Source of the DNA: Leuconostocaceae bacterium ESL0723
Lineage (GTDB): Bacteria; Bacillota; Bacilli; Lactobacillales; Lactobacillaceae
Assembly: GCA_029392055.1 (NCBI GenBank)
Contig: CP113928.1
Span: forward strand, 1,362,501-1,426,500
DNA length: 64,000 nt
Reading direction: 5' to 3'
Shown here: in pieces, positions 8,497-17,358 of the stretch
How positions within the stretch are numbered: the first letter of the stretch is position 1
Layout: each line of letters opens with the position of its first letter
Position numbers and translations under genes: made by a program
The notes under the pieces: model-generated
Databases searched by the model: none
What the model saw: the letters and a program-made list of their open reading frames with translations, nothing else
Told to the model about the DNA's origin: nothing

Positions 8497-10454
8497 TGCT
8501 ATCGATTAAACTCGCCCGTCAATCCATCCGACAAAACCAGCGCCTCTACCGCCCCTTTATCTGGGCTACCAGCGCTACGATTGCCCTGAATTTTATTCTC
8601 GCCCTCCTGGCTGATTCCAAGGCCGTCGCGGCCCTGCACCGGGCCAGCATTGTCATCAGCTTTTTGCGGTATGGTCAAGTTATCCTGGCGACTCTGTCCC
8701 TGGTCTTTCTGCTCTACACCTACCGTTTTGTACAGAAGCGCAAGGCCAGCGAACTAGGCCTGTACCAAATTTTAGGACTCCGCAAGACTAACCTGGTGGC
8801 CATCAGTTTTTGGCAGCAAGTCATGATGCTCGCCATCACCCTAGCCCTGGGTCTGGTTTCCGGTTTTGTCTTTAGTAAGGCCCTGATTTTACTCCTGGTT
8901 AAGTTGGCCGGTGGTTCTGATTTCCAACTGGGCCTGTCGCTGCCAGGAATCTTAATTGTCCTGTTAGTCGTGATTGCCGCCTTTGGCCTACTCTTTGTGA
9001 GCGACCTCTTCACCATCCTCCGGTCACGGGCCTTGAACTTGCTATCCGCGACTAAGCGGGGTGAACGTAATCCTAAAACTCACTGGCTGATTCTGTTGAT
9101 CGGCTTAGTTAGTCTGGGACTGGGCTACGGTCTGTCCTTGACCATTCAAACCCCGACCCGGCACCTGTCACAAATTTTACTGGCAGTCATGCTGGTCATC
9201 TTAGCCACCTACTGCCTCTTTATTGCGGCCACCACGGTGATTTTAAAGGTGATGGCCAATGGCCGCCGCTACTACCAGCAGCCCAACCGCTTTATCGCCG
9301 TCTCTAACCTACTCTTTCGACTACGGCAAAACGCAGTCGGCCTGGCTAGCATCGCCCTCTTGGTCACGATGACCCTGGTGACCTTAGTAACCACGGCCGC
9401 GCTCTATCTGGGGCAGCAGGAATACCTGCGTGATTATTTCCCCCGCGACATGGTCACCCAGGTCAGTGGCGATGTTGATCAGGCCCGCAGCAAGCTGGAC
9501 GACCTGGCCGCCCAAAACCAGGTTAAGATTAGCGACAGTTATAGTGTAGCCACGTCCTTTCCCCTGCTTGCTGAGCTAAGGCATGGCAACCAACTAATGT
9601 TGTCAGCAGCCCAACCGTCAACAAACTTGACCAACTTCCAAATCCTAACACTCTCACAGTACCAAGAACTCGCTGGTTCGGCAGCACCAAAAGAACTCGG
9701 TGCTACCCAAGTTTTGGTTGCTGACCTCGAACATCATTTTTCAAATAAAAGCATTGAACTACAGGGTAAGACCTACCAGGTTAAAGAAAACCTGAGCCAA
9801 ATTAAGGGTCTGCCCAGCGTGGAAACTGCTTTTACTCCACCACTCTATATCGTGGTATCAGATGAGCATGAGCTGCAGACGCTGAGTCAGTATTACAGTC
9901 AGCTACCCGATGTTCGACAACAGCATCAACTCTATTATGACGTTAGTGGCGAACCTGCCCACCGCGACAATTTCATAAAAGCCGTCAACGAAGCGAACTT
10001 CAATGATAATGGCTTTGTCTCGGCCAATCGCTTTGACATGGCCAACACAATCAAGACCTTGTACGGTGGTTTCTTCTTCCTCGGCCTCTTCTTCGCTCTC
10101 ACTTTTATCCTGGGTACCGGCCTGATTATCTACTACAAGCAGGTGTCAGAAGGTCGGGCCGACCGGAACCAGTTTGCAATCCTCCAGGAGGTCGGCCTGT
10201 CCCGGGCTGAAATTCTGGCAACTATCAAATCCCAGGTGGGCCTGCTGTTCACCCTGCCAATCATCATGGCCGTCAGCCATCTCGGCTTCGCCCTGCCGCT
10301 GATTCGCAAAATCCTGCTGTCCTTCCATCTCAGTACCGATGCGGTTTTGCTGAAAGCCACCGCGGCCACTGTGACCGTAACCGTCATTCTCTACTACCTC
10401 ATTTTCCGCCAAACTTCACGGGCCTACTTCCGCGAAGCCACCCGACCGGAATAA
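8496..10454 (+). CDS. BceB-type ABC transporter permease (FtsX family)
   Basis: This 652-residue permease shares one base with the ATPase stop (TAATG), and a GGGAGG site at 8480-8485 supports ATG 8496 over the TTG at 8478. The expected BceB layout is seen: about ten membrane segments, with an FtsX domain at residues about 60-180 and a large extracellular domain at about 310-510 between helices 7 and 8. That domain senses the antibiotic in characterised relatives. Codons in the extracellular part (about 9540-10020) are more A-rich than the flanks. It completes a four-gene detoxification module. Confidence 0.92.
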   Translation: MLSIKLARQSIRQNQRLYRPFIWATSATIALNFILALLADSKAVAALHRASIVISFLRYGQVILATLSLVFLLYTYRFVQKRKASELGLYQILGLRKTNLVAISFWQQVMMLAITLALGLVSGFVFSKALILLLVKLAGGSDFQLGLSLPGILIVLLVVIAAFGLLFVSDLFTILRSRALNLLSATKRGERNPKTHWLILLIGLVSLGLGYGLSLTIQTPTRHLSQILLAVMLVILATYCLFIAATTVILKVMANGRRYYQQPNRFIAVSNLLFRLRQNAVGLASIALLVTMTLVTLVTTAALYLGQQEYLRDYFPRDMVTQVSGDVDQARSKLDDLAAQNQVKISDSYSVATSFPLLAELRHGNQLMLSAAQPSTNLTNFQILTLSQYQELAGSAAPKELGATQVLVADLEHHFSNKSIELQGKTYQVKENLSQIKGLPSVETAFTPPLYIVVSDEHELQTLSQYYSQLPDVRQQHQLYYDVSGEPAHRDNFIKAVNEANFNDNGFVSANRFDMANTIKTLYGGFFFLGLFFALTFILGTGLIIYYKQVSEGRADRNQFAILQEVGLSRAEILATIKSQVGLLFTLPIIMAVSHLGFALPLIRKILLSFHLSTDAVLLKATAATVTVTVILYYLIFRQTSRAYFREATRPE

Positions 10455-10455
10455 T

Positions 10456-10496
10456 AAAAAGCAACGTTTCCCTTCTGGAGAAATGTTGCTTTTTTA
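10456..10496. terminator. Bidirectional intrinsic terminator
   Basis: Arms AAAGCAACGTTTC and GAAATGTTGCTTT flank a short loop, with A and T runs outside. It ends the BceAB-like operon on the plus strand and the converging acetyltransferase gene on the minus strand. Confidence 0.9.
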
Positions 10497-10976
10497 TAGG
10501 TCTAAAATGAAAAACTTATCCATGGCGGAATGCTGGGCTTCATGAATTGGGGCGTCTAATTCTTGAAAACCATACTTCTGGTAAACATGGACGGCCGAGG
10601 CCAACTTATGTTGCGTTTCTAGGTACAACTGCTGGTATCCAGCGGCCTTGGCACCGGCCACAACTTGGTCAATCAGTTTATAACTCAGGCCCTGACCGCG
10701 GGCACTTTCGCTTAGGTATAACTTCTGGAGTTCTGCGACTTTGTTTTTCAAATCATATTCGGCAAAGCCGGCCCCACCATAGACTTCGCCAGCATCGCTG
10801 ACAGCCACGAAATAATCGCGATAGTCCTCGGCACCGTAGTAATCACTCAGATGGGCTAACTCCGGGTCAAAGTAGGCGGTGCCCTCAATGTCTAACCCGT
10901 AAGCTTTGAGGGAACTTTGAATAATATCTTTCAGTGCTGCATTATCACTGGCTTGAATCTCTCTTATTTTAGTCAT
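10494..10976 (-). CDS. GNAT-family N-acetyltransferase
   Basis: This 160-residue cytoplasmic enzyme would transfer acetyl from acetyl-CoA to an amine. The acetyl-CoA binding signature is seen as LYLSESARGQGLSYKL (residues about 88-103, R/QxxGxG type), followed by the helix and the C-terminal YQKYGFQEL element. The acceptor substrate is unknown. It is a single gene, convergent with the BceB-like gene and sharing its terminator. Confidence 0.88.
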   Translation of the reverse strand: MTKIREIQASDNAALKDIIQSSLKAYGLDIEGTAYFDPELAHLSDYYGAEDYRDYFVAVSDAGEVYGGAGFAEYDLKNKVAELQKLYLSESARGQGLSYKLIDQVVAGAKAAGYQQLYLETQHKLASAVHVYQKYGFQELDAPIHEAQHSAMDKFFILDL

Positions 10977-11035
10977 CGGCCCGCCCCCTTAGTTTTGGAT
11001 AAGTATAGCACGCGGCCAAGCAAATGGAGCTAGTC

Positions 11036-11072
11036 AAAATAAAAAACCGGCCCGTTAGGTCGGTTTTATTTT
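11036..11072 (-). terminator. Terminator of the TetR-family gene
   Basis: Arms AAAATAAAAAACCG and CGGTTTTATTTT form an A/T-flanked hairpin. The stop codon of the regulator (11066-11068) lies inside one arm. Confidence 0.8.
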
Positions 11073-11662
11073 GGCTTATTTTGGGCCACACCGTAAAGGA
11101 TCAAGTTCAGCAGCTGCTGGATGCGGTCCCGCAGGTCCTGGTTGGCATCCAGGGCGTGGAAATTACTGAAAAGTGGGGCCAAACTCGTAATATAAAAGGA
11201 CGAGGCCACGTGGGCATCGACGTCGTCTTGAAGTTCGACAGCGTCACTTTCAAAGAACTTCTGGACCGGGGCAACGTAGTCCACCCCAAAAGTCATCCCC
11301 AAGATGCGCTGGCTAGCTGCCGACAGGGCCGGGAAGCTACCGTGAATCAGGGTGAAGACATCCCGTGGGTGCCGGGTCAAAATCGCCAGGGTCATGTCGG
11401 TTAACTGGTCCAAACCACTGTCATAGTCCGTAGCCAGGATCTCTTCCATTTCCTTTTGAATCTGACCACCCACGGCCCGGATTACCTCAACGAACAGGGT
11501 CTCCTTGTCACCAAAGTGGTGGTAGAGGGCCGGCTGGCTGATACCCAACTGCTTGGCAATTTCACGGGTCGTCGTCTGCTCATAGCCATTTTTTAAAAAT
11601 AAGTCGGTGGCTGCGTCTAAGATGCGCTGCCGAGTTTTTTCATGCGCGACTTTAGTTGCCAT
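11066..11662 (-). CDS. TetR/AcrR-family transcriptional regulator
   Basis: This 198-residue DNA-binding protein has the TetR helix-turn-helix at residues about 8-55: RQRILDAATDLFLKNGYEQTT, then REIAKQLGISQPALYHHFGDKE. The rest is a helical ligand-binding domain. ATG 11662 is chosen because AGGAGAG precedes it; the open frame extends 18 codons further without a ribosome site. The gene is alone between two terminators, so its target is not evident. It could act on distant genes such as the palindrome upstream of the Fec-type operon, but there is no direct evidence. Confidence 0.9.
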   Translation of the reverse strand: MATKVAHEKTRQRILDAATDLFLKNGYEQTTTREIAKQLGISQPALYHHFGDKETLFVEVIRAVGGQIQKEMEEILATDYDSGLDQLTDMTLAILTRHPRDVFTLIHGSFPALSAASQRILGMTFGVDYVAPVQKFFESDAVELQDDVDAHVASSFYITSLAPLFSNFHALDANQDLRDRIQQLLNLILYGVAQNKPK

Positions 11663-11699
11663 AGGTACTCTCCTAGTCTTTGTCCTCAACAGTGTACAC

Positions 11700-11730
11700 C
11701 AAAAAAGGGCGGACAAACCACCCTTTTTAT
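11700..11730 (-). terminator. Terminator of the lysine permease gene
   Basis: AAAGGG-GG and CC-CCCTTT arms around a five-base loop are followed by a T run on the minus strand, just beyond the permease stop at 11743. Confidence 0.8.
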
Positions 11731-11742
11731 CAAATGATAAAC

Positions 11743-13173
11743 TTATTTTAACTTTACGTCTTTGAGCTTAATGAGCTTGGTGTGCTTGGTGAACTTGTAG
11801 CCAAAGAAGAGAATCAAGAAGAGGGGCACTGACAAGTAAGTCACCGCAATCTTTTCCAGGTTGAAGTTCGTAAAGCTACCCGGATCTTGACCAATAATCA
11901 CGGCCAGGCAGATCACTAGGGCAAAGATGGGCCCAAAGGGGAACCACTTAGCCCGGTACTTCAGGTCGTTTAGGTCATAACCCTGGGCCACGTAGGCCCG
12001 GCGAAAACGGTAGTGGGAAATCGCAATCCCAACCCAGGCAATGAAACCGGTCAAACCAGAAGCATTCACCAACCAGGTATAGGCCACGGCGCCACCCTTC
12101 AAGTTAGAAATAAAGGCCAACATACCGATGACAACAGTCAACACCAGAGCGGCCACCGGCACACCGCGACCAGATAACTTGGCAAAGATACCAGGTGCTT
12201 CCTTCTTGCGGGCCAGGGCATACAGCATCCGTGTGGAAGCATAGGCCCCTGAGTTAGCCGCTGAAATGATTGAAGTCAAAATTACGGCGTTCATCAGACT
12301 AGCCGCAAAGGCAATCCCAGCGTTCTTAAAGACAATCGTGAAGGGTGAAATCGCGATGTTTTGAGTCGAAGCACTGAGCAAGTTAGGGTCCTTGTAGTAA
12401 ACCAGGGCACTAATCACAAAGATTGACAGGATATAAAAGAGCAAAATTCGCCAGAACACCTGGTTAACCGCCTTGGGCACTGACTTATCAGGGTCCTTAA
12501 CCTCACCAGCGGTAATTCCAATTAGCTCGGTTCCCTGGAAGGAGAAGCCGGCCACCAGGAAGACCGAAAGGGTGCCCTGCCAGCCACCCACAAAGCCGTG
12601 GTTGCCGGCCGACAGGTTCTTCATCACGTTCACGTCTGAGTGGATAATCCCAAAAATCGTTAACAGGCCCACCGCGAGGAAGGCGACAATCGTAATCACC
12701 TTGATCAAGGATAACCAGAACTCGGTTTCCCCGAAGGCCCCAACTGAGAAGAGGTTAATCAGGAAAATTACGAAAAGCGCCACGGCCGAGAAAATCCAGG
12801 CCGGCACGTTGGGCAGCCAGAACTGGGAAACCAGACCGACCGCCACCACATCAACGGCTAGGGTAATGGCCCAATTAAACCAGTAATTCCAACCCAGGGC
12901 AAAGCCTAAGGCCGGATCAACATACTTGCCGGCATAATCGGAAAAAGAACCGGAGGTAGGGGAATAAGTCGCCATTTCCCCCAGACTGGTCATCAAGAAA
13001 TAAACCATGATGCCAATGGCAGTGTAGGCGACCAGAGCGCCCATTGGGCCGGCCTGGGCGATACTGGCCCCTGAGGCCACAAAGAGCCCAGTTCCAATTG
13101 ACCCACCCAGGGCAATCATCGAAATGTGGCGCGTTTTCAAGCGGCGCTGCATCCCACCGTTTTGCGTTTCCAT
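11743..13173 (-). CDS. lysP: Amino acid permease, probably lysine-specific (APC family)
   Basis: This 476-residue, 12-helix transporter belongs to the APC amino-acid permease family. RHISMIALGGSIGTGLFVASG near residues 15-35 and the EMATYSPTSGSF segment near 85-96 are characteristic of the LysP/GABA-permease group. ATG 13173 follows AAGGAAG; the 12 codons upstream in frame fall within a terminator and are excluded. The lysine assignment rests mainly on the lysine riboswitch in its leader (13195-13405). The gene is monocistronic, with its own promoter and terminator. Confidence 0.9.
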   Translation of the reverse strand: METQNGGMQRRLKTRHISMIALGGSIGTGLFVASGASIAQAGPMGALVAYTAIGIMVYFLMTSLGEMATYSPTSGSFSDYAGKYVDPALGFALGWNYWFNWAITLAVDVVAVGLVSQFWLPNVPAWIFSAVALFVIFLINLFSVGAFGETEFWLSLIKVITIVAFLAVGLLTIFGIIHSDVNVMKNLSAGNHGFVGGWQGTLSVFLVAGFSFQGTELIGITAGEVKDPDKSVPKAVNQVFWRILLFYILSIFVISALVYYKDPNLLSASTQNIAISPFTIVFKNAGIAFAASLMNAVILTSIISAANSGAYASTRMLYALARKKEAPGIFAKLSGRGVPVAALVLTVVIGMLAFISNLKGGAVAYTWLVNASGLTGFIAWVGIAISHYRFRRAYVAQGYDLNDLKYRAKWFPFGPIFALVICLAVIIGQDPGSFTNFNLEKIAVTYLSVPLFLILFFGYKFTKHTKLIKLKDVKLK

Positions 13174-13194
13174 ACGTACTTCCTTCTCATATAA

Positions 13195-13405
13195 AAGACC
13201 CTCTTTCAACTGAAAGAAGGTCTGGTCTTAGTTAATCACCGTTAAAGCGCATCGTGAACCACGACAGTCTAGGAACTCTTAACCCCTAGCCCAGAATTAG
13301 CAATGCCTGCTGCTCCTTCGGCCACATCCCCTTTAACACCCCTTCACAGCCTGTGCAGGCTCCCGGGTGCGACTCATGTCAGTGGCGACCTCTTTATGAA
13401 TACGC
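13195..13405 (-). promoter_or_regulatory. Lysine riboswitch (L box) with terminator
   Basis: Read on the minus strand the leader has the L-box landmarks in order: AGAGG (13389-13393) followed by the K-turn region, AAAGGGGATGTGGCCGAAGG, then GGGCTAGG pairing with CCTAGACTGTC. A seven-pair P1 stem joins 13399-13405 to 13248-13254. The expression platform ends in a 12-bp hairpin (13196-13223) followed by TTTTAT, overlapping a possible antiterminator. High lysine should terminate transcription before lysP. I assigned this by reading the conserved blocks, not by a model search. Confidence 0.88.
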
Positions 13406-13408
13406 CAT

Positions 13409-13438
13409 ATCTTACCATAATTTAAAGACGACCGTCAA
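13409..13438 (-). promoter_or_regulatory. lysP promoter
   Basis: TTGACG (13433-13438) and TAAGAT (13409-13414) are separated by 18 bp on the minus strand. The -35 lies within the last codons of the upstream membrane-protein gene. Confidence 0.7.
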
Positions 13439-14078
13439 TTTGGAAGAGCTGCTGCCAGTGTTTACCAAAGCGGCGGTAGAGCCGTTCCTGCCACTGCCAC
13501 CAGGCATAGCCCAGGGTCAAAGCACCCAGGCCACTGGACAGGGGCATCTCCGGGGTGCCCATTTGAGCTAGCAGCAATCCCAGCCAGAAAAGAGTCACCA
13601 CCCCGACGGCGACCAGGCGGACCGCCGTGTTGTGAAAGAGGCGGGTGAAGACAATCCCGACCAGGTTTAAGAGGAGATAAAGCCAGGCCAGTAAGTCCAC
13701 ATCTGGCATCAGGCCAGTTAAGACCCAACCGCCGACATAATCTAACTTGATTAAAACACTAAATACCAGTGATAGGAGCACCAGGACAACCTGGTTAACC
13801 AAAAACCAGTTGGCAGCTAGGCGGTAGTCTACCATTCGTAAGAATAGATACAGGAGAATCGTCGCCAAGAGCACCACTAAAAAGTGATCCGCCCAGCCTA
13901 ACACGACCAGCAAGGGGTGCAGCCGCGGCGCCACCCCATTTTGCACGGCTAGAGCTGCCAAGCTGTCTAAGACCTGGACAAAGGTCCCACGAAAACGGAC
14001 TTCTAGGGCTAGGAAGGCAAAGAGCGCCCCAAAGATGATGGTTAAAATTTTACGAAACCGGTCCGCTGGTATCAGCAT
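13422..14078 (-). CDS. Membrane protein resembling PAP2 phosphatases but without catalytic motifs
   Basis: This 218-residue protein has about six hydrophobic segments laid out like a PAP2 lipid phosphatase. The start AFLALEVRFRGTFVQVLDSL, the LIKLDYVGG stretch where KxxxxxxRP should be, and an LTLGYAWWQWQERL C terminus all look PAP2-derived. The catalytic elements KxxxxxxRP, PSGH and SRxxxxxH are not present; at the second position only PDVD is found. It may be a non-catalytic relative, or an unrelated membrane protein. AGGAGGG precedes ATG 14078. It lies directly upstream of the riboswitch-controlled lysP on the same strand. Confidence 0.6.
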   Translation of the reverse strand: MLIPADRFRKILTIIFGALFAFLALEVRFRGTFVQVLDSLAALAVQNGVAPRLHPLLVVLGWADHFLVVLLATILLYLFLRMVDYRLAANWFLVNQVVLVLLSLVFSVLIKLDYVGGWVLTGLMPDVDLLAWLYLLLNLVGIVFTRLFHNTAVRLVAVGVVTLFWLGLLLAQMGTPEMPLSSGLGALTLGYAWWQWQERLYRRFGKHWQQLFQIDGRL

Positions 14079-14190
14079 GGCGCCCTCCTAGCTAGTCCTA
14101 ATGTAACGGTTTTATTTTAAACGTTTTACTGGCTAAAAGCGACCAGGCTTAACCGCCCAAATTCACCAGTTTACCCCCCACTTTTTCTGC

Positions 14191-14217
14191 TATGCTGGGC
14201 CTAAAAAGAATTGGGAG
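14191..14217 (+). promoter_or_regulatory. -10 and ribosome binding site fixing a TTG start
   Basis: TATGCT at 14191-14196 looks like a -10 and overlaps an in-frame ATG at 14192, which therefore cannot be the start. GGGAG at 14213-14217 sits eight bases before TTG 14225. Confidence 0.5.
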
Positions 14218-14224
14218 CAAGACT

Positions 14225-14698
14225 TTGAAAAAATATATCATCCCCGCCATTATCCTGGTAATCGTCGCCGCTGCCGGTTTAATCTGGCACTTTGACCAGA
14301 CCGATAAGCATGGCCAAAGCAACCAGTCGAGTTCGGTCAAAAGCAGCCACAAGGCACAGAGTAGCACGAGTTCAAGTTCAACTAGCACCCTGGCAGCTTC
14401 CTCAGCTACGTCCACTCAACCAGATAATTCACCGTCAGCTAGCAGCACTCAAGCCCAGACACCCAGTAGCCCGGCCTTAATCAACACCAACGATCAGGCC
14501 GTTTCCTATATCGAGCAACAGCTGGGTTACCAGAATAACAGTAATATCAGCGGTGGGGCCGAATTCAAGCAGGACGCCAGCGGATCCTACTACATCGTGC
14601 AATTACGGGACCTCAACAGTGTCCTCCAAAACGGGGCCGGTGGCACTATCGGTTACTACCAGGTTTACCCAAACGGTGACTGGCACCGACTTAACTAA
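14225..14698 (+). CDS. Membrane-anchored or secreted protein with a Ser/Thr-rich linker
   Basis: This 157-residue protein begins LKKYIIPAIILVIVAAAGLIW, a single hydrophobic anchor or signal. Residues about 25-90 are a low-complexity Ser/Thr/Gln linker. The C-terminal domain (about 90-157) contains YIEQQLGYQNNSN and ends YYQVYPNGDWHRLN. I do not recognise a named family. The arrangement is typical of Lactobacillales surface proteins in which a small domain is held away from the membrane. The TTG start is chosen over ATG 14192 because a GGGAG site precedes it and the ATG overlaps the -10. Confidence 0.7.
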   Translation: MKKYIIPAIILVIVAAAGLIWHFDQTDKHGQSNQSSSVKSSHKAQSSTSSSSTSTLAASSATSTQPDNSPSASSTQAQTPSSPALINTNDQAVSYIEQQLGYQNNSNISGGAEFKQDASGSYYIVQLRDLNSVLQNGAGGTIGYYQVYPNGDWHRLN

Positions 14699-14705
14699 GT
14701 TAGGG

Positions 14706-15797
14706 TTAATTGTCCGGCCGCAACAGCAGATAGGCAATTGAGCCCAAATTCAACACCAGCACGACCAAGCCCATGTTCAAATGACCGTACTGACACAGAC
14801 TAATGATGACCAAAAAGAGCTCGTTGTTAACGGACAGGGACTGCAAGACCAGGGGGCGGCTCAGTTCCTGGTTGGCCTCAAAGTACTGCCGGCGGATGGT
14901 TGTTTGGGCCAACTGACCGATACCAACCAGGACCGCAAAAATTACGGTCGCTAACATCAGCTGCCAGCGCCCCTGCCAGGCTAGAAAGAACAAGATGGTA
15001 ACCGCCGCATAAAGTCCATAGCTCAGTCGGTCAAAACGGGCCCGGTACCGGCGAAAGAACCACAAAATTACCAGCGCTACTAGGCCGGGGAGGACAAAGG
15101 GCAGCCAGACCGGTCCCAGGCCCTTGCGCTGGTAGGCTGCCACCAATTCTGGCACCCAGATTGCGGTAGTTGCCGCCATCACCCCTAAAATCCAAAAGTA
15201 ACCTTTGGCCCGTATGCTAGGCCGGCCAGCATCTCCAGATTGGGCTGGGGGCACCTTTAAGCCCAGCACAGCTCGGTCTTTTGCCCATAGCACCAAAAAC
15301 GCCAAAATTAATAGAAACAAGAGGGCACCGGCAGCCACCAACAATGACTGCCGGCTGAGGCTAGCGCCAATTACAAAGCCAATCAAAGTACTCCAGGTAT
15401 TTAGCGTCGCATAGTTGAGCAAGCCCCGCTGGAGATTATCAGCCTGCCCAATCATCTGATGATTTAAAATCGATCCCAGGGCACTATAGGCCACTCCGTG
15501 AATTAACACTACCAAGAGCAGCCAGAGCCAACTTTGACCACCTAATCCTAATCCGGCGAGGAATAGATAATTAGCGCCTAAAATCAACAGCCACTGACCC
15601 ACGGTCAGGCGGGCCAGCAATCCCTGCCGCCAGTTATCCCAAAAGATCAGCAGGGTCGCCGTCGCCACCACCAGAATGACGACCAAGTTATTGTGGACGC
15701 CCTGGGCGATAATATAGGTCGTTGCAAAGGCATAGAGCAGACCATCCATCACCTTGGTCATTAAATTAGCGCTAACCAGTGCCTGCATACCTACCAC
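14706..15797 (-). CDS. MFS-like integral membrane protein of unknown substrate
   Basis: This 363-residue protein has about 11 hydrophobic segments in two halves, with a charged central loop at residues about 170-195 (KDRAVLGLKV to IRAKG), an arrangement like the major facilitator superfamily. No substrate-specific motif is seen. The first codon is GTG 15797 or ATG 15788; the AAGGG upstream does not decide between them. It converges with the Ser/Thr-rich surface protein gene, with only 7 bp between the two stops. Confidence 0.65.
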   Translation of the reverse strand: MVGMQALVSANLMTKVMDGLLYAFATTYIIAQGVHNNLVVILVVATATLLIFWDNWRQGLLARLTVGQWLLILGANYLFLAGLGLGGQSWLWLLLVVLIHGVAYSALGSILNHQMIGQADNLQRGLLNYATLNTWSTLIGFVIGASLSRQSLLVAAGALLFLLILAFLVLWAKDRAVLGLKVPPAQSGDAGRPSIRAKGYFWILGVMAATTAIWVPELVAAYQRKGLGPVWLPFVLPGLVALVILWFFRRYRARFDRLSYGLYAAVTILFFLAWQGRWQLMLATVIFAVLVGIGQLAQTTIRRQYFEANQELSRPLVLQSLSVNNELFLVIISLCQYGHLNMGLVVLVLNLGSIAYLLLRPDN

Positions 15798-15937
15798 ATT
15801 CCCTTAAACCCTAAGCATTTCTTATAATAAGTTTAATTCTAGCCGGAATAGGCCCATTTTGCAGCATCCCCCGGGCCTTTATGGCATAATTAGACCCAAA
15901 TTGTTTTATTTCTAGAAAGGGAGCAAGGTTCAGTAGC

Positions 15938-17314
15938 ATGGCAGAGCAGCTAGAATCCCGGGTCACCCGCCATCCCGTGCCCAACCGCTATAAATGGCGC
16001 AATCGTATCTTAGCCATCAGTGGCGTCCTGGTCGTCATCCTATCCTTGATTGCTTTTTTCAGCATTCACCGCGCTAAAAGTGTCATCGACAAAACTTACA
16101 AGGGCACCCAGGTCAATAACCAGGACCGCTCCCTGTCCTCGCTCCTAGCAGCCGGCCGGCCAATTTCGGTCCTGTTACTAGGGACTGACACCGGCGAACT
16201 GGGTCGAACGGACCGCGGGCGGACCGACTCGATGATGCTGGTCACCATTAATCCCAAGACGGAAAAAACGACCCTGATTTCCATTCCCCGGGATGCAGTG
16301 GTGGCCGTTGACGGTTACGAAAGCACCTTCCCAGAAAAAATTAATGCCGCCTACTCCCTAGGCGACACCACCACGGCCATTAAAACTGTCCAAGACTATC
16401 TCAATGTCCCCGTCGATGGTTACGCCCTGATTAACATGGGCGGCTTGGAAAAAATGGTTAACCAGGTTGGTGGGGTCAGTGTGAAGTCGCCGCTGGACTT
16501 CCAGTACAGCCAAGACACGGCTCACTCCTACGGTCCCAACCTGTACCGTTTCCACAAGGGCAGTGCCTACTACGAGCACTCCGATGATAACGGCCAAACC
16601 TGGTCGGCCAGCTCGGACGTGATGACCGGTGATGCCGCCCTGGCCTTCTCCCGGATGCGCTACGATGATCCTGACGGCGATTATGGTCGGCAGCAACGAC
16701 AGCGCCTAGTCTTAGAAGCCCTGATTCGCAAAGCCAGCCACGCTAGCAACCTGCTCAATGACAAGTTCATGGACACCATCAGCAGTAATGTCCAGACCAG
16801 CTTTACCTTCGGTGACATGACCAAGCTGGCCCAACGTTATTCAGCGGCCCGCAATGACATCGAAACCCAGCACCTCCAGGGTGAAACCCAAACCATCCCC
16901 GACAGCACTGGCAAGGCCATCTACTACGAGGTCGTGCCAACCAAGGAAAAGCAGCGCATCACTGACTTGGTCCGCAAGGAACTGGGTATCAAGGCGGCCG
17001 AAACTGGGCCAATGTTTGGCGGCCAGGTCCCTGATGCTGACCAGCAGCTCGCTAAGCGGCTGGAAAACGGGGCTAACCACAGCGAAAGCAGTGACGACAG
17101 CAGTACCAGCCAATCGGCTGGCACAAGCGGCGCCACTACCGGTAGCAATGGTTCAACTGGTTCACCGACCACCACTTATGCCAACCCGGGCCAGACCTAT
17201 TCTGGTACCACTGCGCCCAGTGCTAGTGCCCGCACGGCTACCTCAAGGGCGACGGTGCCCACCACGCCAGGCAGCGGCCGGACGAACACCACCGTTAATG
17301 GTCAAAGGCAGTAA
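15938..17314 (+). CDS. LytR-CpsA-Psr (LCP) family cell-wall ligase
   Basis: This 458-residue membrane-anchored enzyme would attach undecaprenyl-linked glycopolymers such as teichoic acid to peptidoglycan. A cytoplasmic N terminus is followed by a transmembrane helix at about 26-46 and the LCP domain. Landmarks are VLLLGTDTG near 76, GRTDSMMLVTINPK near 92, LISIPRDAVV near 110 with the conserved Arg, and ALAFSRMRYDDPDGDYGRQQRQ near 233. The last 90 residues are a Ser/Thr/Gly-rich tail. It is monocistronic and ends at a bidirectional terminator. Confidence 0.93.
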   Translation: MAEQLESRVTRHPVPNRYKWRNRILAISGVLVVILSLIAFFSIHRAKSVIDKTYKGTQVNNQDRSLSSLLAAGRPISVLLLGTDTGELGRTDRGRTDSMMLVTINPKTEKTTLISIPRDAVVAVDGYESTFPEKINAAYSLGDTTTAIKTVQDYLNVPVDGYALINMGGLEKMVNQVGGVSVKSPLDFQYSQDTAHSYGPNLYRFHKGSAYYEHSDDNGQTWSASSDVMTGDAALAFSRMRYDDPDGDYGRQQRQRLVLEALIRKASHASNLLNDKFMDTISSNVQTSFTFGDMTKLAQRYSAARNDIETQHLQGETQTIPDSTGKAIYYEVVPTKEKQRITDLVRKELGIKAAETGPMFGGQVPDADQQLAKRLENGANHSESSDDSSTSQSAGTSGATTGSNGSTGSPTTTYANPGQTYSGTTAPSASARTATSRATVPTTPGSGRTNTTVNGQRQ

Positions 17315-17329
17315 CTTCAATCAATATCA

Positions 17330-17358
17330 AAAAAAGCCAACCGAATGGTTGGCTTTTT
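17330..17358. terminator. Bidirectional terminator between the LCP gene and trpS
   Basis: AGCCAACC and GGTTGGCT arms around GAAT are flanked by A and T runs on both sides. Confidence 0.9.

Noticed and set aside
11024-11404. 126-codon plus-strand open frame
   Set aside because: It is antisense to the TetR gene, crosses that gene's terminator and has no ribosome binding site.
16358-16696. 112-codon minus-strand open frame
   Set aside because: It is antisense to the LCP domain, where the plus-strand protein has conserved catalytic motifs.
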